Source: Anagrus nilaparvatae (Eukaryota; Arthropoda; Insecta; Hymenoptera; Mymaridae). From it: a stretch of DNA of 64,000 nt. Where the stretch lies: assembly GCA_022575985.1 (NCBI GenBank), contig JAKSXM010000132.1, positions 620,001-684,000 of the forward strand. Reading direction: 5' to 3'. The notes under the pieces were generated by a model. The model searched no databases and was not told the origin of the DNA. It worked only from the letters and a program-made list of their open reading frames with translations. Position 1 is the stretch's first letter. The number at the start of each line of letters is the position of its first letter. Of this stretch, positions 59,901 to 64,000 are shown piece after piece. The position numbers and the translations under genes were made by a program.

Positions 59901-60344
59901 CACTGTAAAAAAAACTCCGGTGATTTTTCGACAAAATTGGTAAATTTACTAAAATTTAGTAAATTTTCGAAAAAATTCGCGATTTTTCGAAAAAAATCGG
60001 AAATTTACTAATATTTGTAAATTTGCGAAAAAATAGTAAATTAACAATTTTTTTTTTCGTAAATTTTCGACAAAATCGTAAATTTACTACTGTGTCGTAA
60101 TTTTACGATTTTTGTAGAAAAATTGCAACTTTTAATCGAAAATTTGCGACAAAAAATTGTGAAATTACAAGTCCTATTTTTCGTACCTAAAAACGCATAG
60201 CAAACCATTTAGAGTCATAAAATAATGTTTTTTTATTTTATACCATACTTAAGTACGCTCTGTCATTTGAATTTCCGAATAAAGACATATTCAGTTTGTT
60301 AGAGGAATGTCTCAGGAATCGAATGATATGGGCCATATAGTCGA

Positions 60345-60915
60345 TAGTGATTGCCAGAGAAAAACTACTCAAGAACAAAAAAAAACTTTTCTTTTGACAA
60401 TGAAATTTAGCCAAGTTATCGTCAATTTACGATTTTACTCAAATTTTTCTTAAAAAAGACATTAAAAAAAGTCTTTTCTGAACTTAAAATATGCATTATT
60501 CCCTTGATTATTATGGTAAAATACTCATTTTTTTTTTTAAATCGTTTACTTTTTCCCTGAGTATTTATTTCTTCAAGAAAAGAATAATTTTTTACCACAT
60601 TTCAACATTTGGGTCAAAAACCAATGAAAAACTGTGTTAAATAAATTTGGCTAATTACAGTTTTCAAAGGTTTCTGACCTAAAAATTAAAATTTTGTGAA
60701 CAAAAATGATTTTTTTTTTGAAGAAATGAATACTCAGGGAAAAATTAATCGATTTTTAAAAAAAAGTTATTTTACGATGAAAATCAAACAAGTCAGAAAT
60801 AGGCATTTTTCAATATAAAACTTTGAGTAAAATCTTAAATTGACGACAACTCGGCTAAATTTCATCGTAAAAAGAAAAGTTTTTTTTTCTACTGGAGTAG
60901 TTTTTCCCTGGAAAT
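60345..60915. repeat. hairpin nested in the left arm of the giant palindrome
   Basis: CCAGAGAAAAACTACTCAAG (60352) and GAAATTTAGCCAAGTTATCG (60403) are mirrored by ACGACAACTCGGCTAAATTT (60842) and CTACTGGAGTAGTTTTTCCC (60889). Inner pairs include TTTTCCCTGAGTATTTATTTC near 60551 and AATGAATACTCAGGGAAAAA near 60726. It has no counterpart in the right arm and accounts for most of the length difference between the arms. Confidence 0.7.
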
Positions 60916-61027
60916 CAGATTTTGTCATCTATTATTTTAAATTTTAATTAACAAAAAGTAATTTTTATCTTGATTAATGAAGTTAACGCCCATTTTATTT
61001 TTCTTAAATTATTTTGGGTTGCTCAGA

Positions 61028-61425
61028 TACGAAAAACACGGTTTTCGACATAAAAGTGGCAAAATCTTTTTGGCATCCATCGCCGATTCCGTGATAACGT
61101 TTTTTTTTGCATTCTATAGGTTGCAAACTATCAAAAAATCATGGTGGTAATCGTTGCCTCTTAAATTTTTTTTTTTCATTTTTAGTGCTCATAAAACGTA
61201 TTTTCTCGTAGAAATGCACATAAATTAGGCATTATTTTTTTTTACTACTTAACTTGGACAAAAAACTGAAGAAAAAAAAAATTTGAAGGCGCATCGATAT
61301 AACCCGTATTTTCAGATAGTTTGAACCTTCAGAAAACCGAAACAAAAAGTGAACAAGAAATCGGCGATAGATGCCAAAAAGATTTTTCCACTTTTATGTC
61401 AAAAACTGCCTTTTTTCGTAACTGA
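61028..61425. repeat. second local hairpin, unit present three times
   Basis: GACATAAAAGTGGCAAAATC (61048) plus TTTTTGGCATCCATCGCCGA is inverted at 61362-61410 (TCGGCGATAGATGCCAAAAA, TTTTATGTCAAAAACTGCC). It appears again in the right arm near 63350-63410 (GATAAAAGTGGAAAAATC, CTATCGCCGATTTCTTGTTC). One unit of the left pair therefore corresponds to the right arm; the other is an extra inverted duplicate. Confidence 0.6.
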
Positions 61426-64000
61426 TTTTTGAAAATTTTTATTTCAGGGGTTTTTCGCGGTATTTTTAGGGATATTTGTTTGTGACAAGTTAAAAAAAGT
61501 TCAAAACTAATACAAACAAGGATTTAGCATCAGTTTTTAAGAATATTTTGACATTTATAAGCTTGAAAACCTGTATTTATTTTTTGCTTTTTTTCAAATT
61601 TTGTTTTATTAATTTTTCTTGCACCTTAGGCGTGTCTATTTTAATATTTTGTCTATTTTATTTTTATCTCATAAAATATATTTTTCCAAGCAAATAAAAC
61701 TCCATTAATGATTATGGGCCCAAATATTTTTCATTTTTACACGTTTATTACCAATTTTTTCAATTTTATACAATACGTAATTTTTGACCGATTATGCATA
61801 TTTTCAAGCTGTAGAATTAAATTAAAAGGGGAGTTCAATACATTTGGAACACCAAATTATAACAAATGGTTATGAATGAGTTTATTATGTTGAAAAAACA
61901 TGCCGGCTACTCTCCGTTCATTCCAAAGGGCCATCTGAGCCTAGAAACGCAGGGCTCAATGAAATAGGGTTTTTTGGTAATTTTCAATGAGACCCTAAAA
62001 CCTTACAAGTTAACTTAAACTCTTTTACTCTTTTCTTTGGTTGGTTTCATTTTTTTGGTGTAAATACCACCTTTCAAACGCCGTAAACCGTAATTTATTA
62101 TCATTAATCCTCTCATCACTATAGCCAATTAACCAAATGGTCGTTTTTGGTTAAAAATGACCTATTTTTAAATTGCTGCCAAATTTGTAATTTTTGACGA
62201 AAATGGGTTTTATAAGTCTCAAAATATTTCCACAAGCTTCAAATTTCCAAAAATTCTTTATTCTACTTTTTTGAATTATTTAATCATCTGATATATGATA
62301 ATTAGAAGTCGGAGTCCCAATTATATGGTTTTATAAAAAGCTAATTTTTAATGTTAACTTAGAAGAGCCATTTCTTAAAAACGACTCAAGGAAATGAGAC
62401 GAGAAAAAATTTTTGAAAACTTCAAGCTTGCAGGAATTTTTCAAGACATACAAAACCTTTTTTTATTAGAAATTACGAATTTGGCAGCAATTAAAAATAG
62501 ATAATTTGGTTAATTGGCTACATTAATAAAAAAAATTAGTGATGGAAATTGCGGTTTACGGCGTTTGAAAGGTGACACTTACACCAAAAAATTGAGACCA
62601 ACCAGAAGTGTTTTGATTAACTTGTGAGGTTTAAGCGTTTCATTGCCAAAAAACCCTATTTTATAACATTGAACCCTGCGTTTCTAGGCCCAGAAGACCC
62701 ATTAGAATGAACGGAGAGTAGCCGTCATGTTTTTTCAACATAATAAACTCATTCATAACCATTTGTTTTAATTTTGTGTTCCAAATGTATTGAACTCCCC
62801 TTTTAATTTAATTCTACAGCTTGAAAATATGCATAATCAGTCAAAAATTACGTATTGTATAAAATTGAAAAAATTGGTAATAAACGTGTAAAAATGAAAA
62901 ATATTTGGGCACATAATCATTAATGGAGTTTTAAGTATTCAAGATGAAAAAGTATAATTACTTCATTTTAACAAGAATTAAAAAATTGGGACTCTAGGGG
63001 TTCCATCATTGTAGTGCATTAAAATAATTATTTTCGGGCATCTTGATGGTATGTAACAATCAATTTGGACTAAAAATTATCAATATTTACCATTATAACT
63101 TGTACGTAGATTAAAAACAGCCTAAGGTGCAAGAAAAAGTAATAAAACAAAATTTGAAAAAAAGCAAAAAATAAATACAGGTTTTCAAGCTTATAAATGT
63201 CGAAATATTGTTAAAAATTGATGCTAAATCCTTGCTTGTATTAGTTTTGAACTTGTTTTAACTTGTCATAAAAAAAAAATCCCTAAAAATACCGCGAAAA
63301 ACCCCTGAAATAAAAATTTTCGAAAATCGGTTAGCTCAGTTACGAAAAAAGGCAGTTTTTGAGATAAAAGTGGAAAAATCTTTTTGGCACCTATCGCCGA
63401 TTTCTTGTTCACAATTCGGTTTTCTGAAGGTTCAAACTACCTGAAAACACGGGTTATATCGATGTGCCTTCAAATTTTTTTTTTCTTCAGTTTTTTGTCC
63501 AAGTTAAGTAGTAAAAAAAAAAATAATGCCTCATATACTAAAAATTATTATCAAAATTAATTTTTTTTTTCAATGTAAAAATGTCCCATTTAAATTATAA
63601 TTGACTCATCCTGTTTTTACTTATAATAACTTGTTCGTCCAGATTATCCTTTTTTACGTAATTAAAAATATTTTTTATTCTTAAAATATTAATAATTATA
63701 TACCTATTTGCTAAAAGAAATGTATCGAAAAAAAATAAAAGTATTCATCTTTTCTCATGGTATAAAATAAAAAAACATTATTTTATGACTCTAACTGGTT
63801 TGCTATGCGTTTTTAGGTACAAAAAATATGGCTTGTAATTTCACAAATGTTTGTCGCAAATTTTCGATTAAAAATTGCAATTTTTCTACAAAAATCGTAA
63901 AATTACGACATAGTTGTAAATTTACGATTTTGTCGAAAATTTACGAAAAAATAAATCGCAAATTTACTATTTTTTCGCAAATTTACAAATATTAGTAAAT

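Larger units (their letters stand above)
59901..64000. mobile_element. >4.1-kb palindromic DNA element with CACTA-like end, runs off the window
   Basis: Starts CACTGTAAAAAAAACTCC at 59901. A subterminal field of ATTTTCGAAAAA, AAATTTACTAA and TTTACGATTTT words (about 59920-60170) is mirrored at 63835-64000. Arm pairs include AACGCATAGCAAACCATTTA (60192) against its counterpart near 63799, and the ACCTTAGGCGTG region (61625) against 63120. Farther in are AAAAGGGGAGTTCAATACAT (61825) against 62785, and GCCGGCTACTCTCCGTTCAT (61902) against 62707. Outer pairs sum to 124003, so the right end should fall near 64102. Inner pairs sum to about 124628, so the left arm carries about 625 bp more. The core (about 61840-62790) is the same family as 342-990 and 10930-12120. 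No ORF for a transposase. Confidence 0.8.

Overview
This window is very AT-rich eukaryotic DNA with short spliceosomal introns, muscle and sensory genes, and a chemosensory-type ionotropic receptor. This points to an insect; the extreme AT content would suit a parasitoid wasp, but the order cannot be fixed from this sequence. No tRNA, rRNA, CRISPR or bacterial/viral genes were recognised.

Layout. (1) 1.8-3.9 kb, + strand: muscle myosin regulatory light chain (Mlc2), with four coding exons visible and the ATG exon upstream (candidate at 1789-1791). (2) 5.5-7.3 kb, + strand: a cleanly spliced eight-exon gene for a 399-aa protein. It resembles only the N-terminal part of the DNA polymerase delta catalytic subunit and ends before the polymerase domain; its first exonuclease motif has lost the catalytic Asp. 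(3) 15.1 kb to beyond the right end, + strand: a harmonin (USH1C)-like PDZ scaffold gene. Four exons lie at 56.3-59.6 kb, and a phase-matched candidate first coding exon lies at 15461-15498, which would imply a ~41 kb intron. (4) 36.6-38.4 kb, - strand: an intronless divergent ionotropic receptor (IR), nested in that putative intron.

Most of the rest is transposon debris, dominated by foldback (palindromic) DNA elements. A 1.95-kb palindrome (10560-12508) and a >4.1-kb one (59901 to past the end) both begin CAC(A/T)GTAAAAAA. They carry dense but different subterminal repeats and share one core, which also occurs as a truncated copy at 342-990. A second nest of foldbacks lies at 25.4-29.1 kb, and a third family is built of ~140-bp units containing CCCCTAAAAGGGG. 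Three non-LTR retrotransposon relics are present. The one at 43117-45613 has an exact 13-bp target duplication; an older one contains a 245-bp MITE with a TCA duplication. The long stretches 18.4-22.0, 29.2-36.3 and 45.6-56.3 kb show no genes that I can support.
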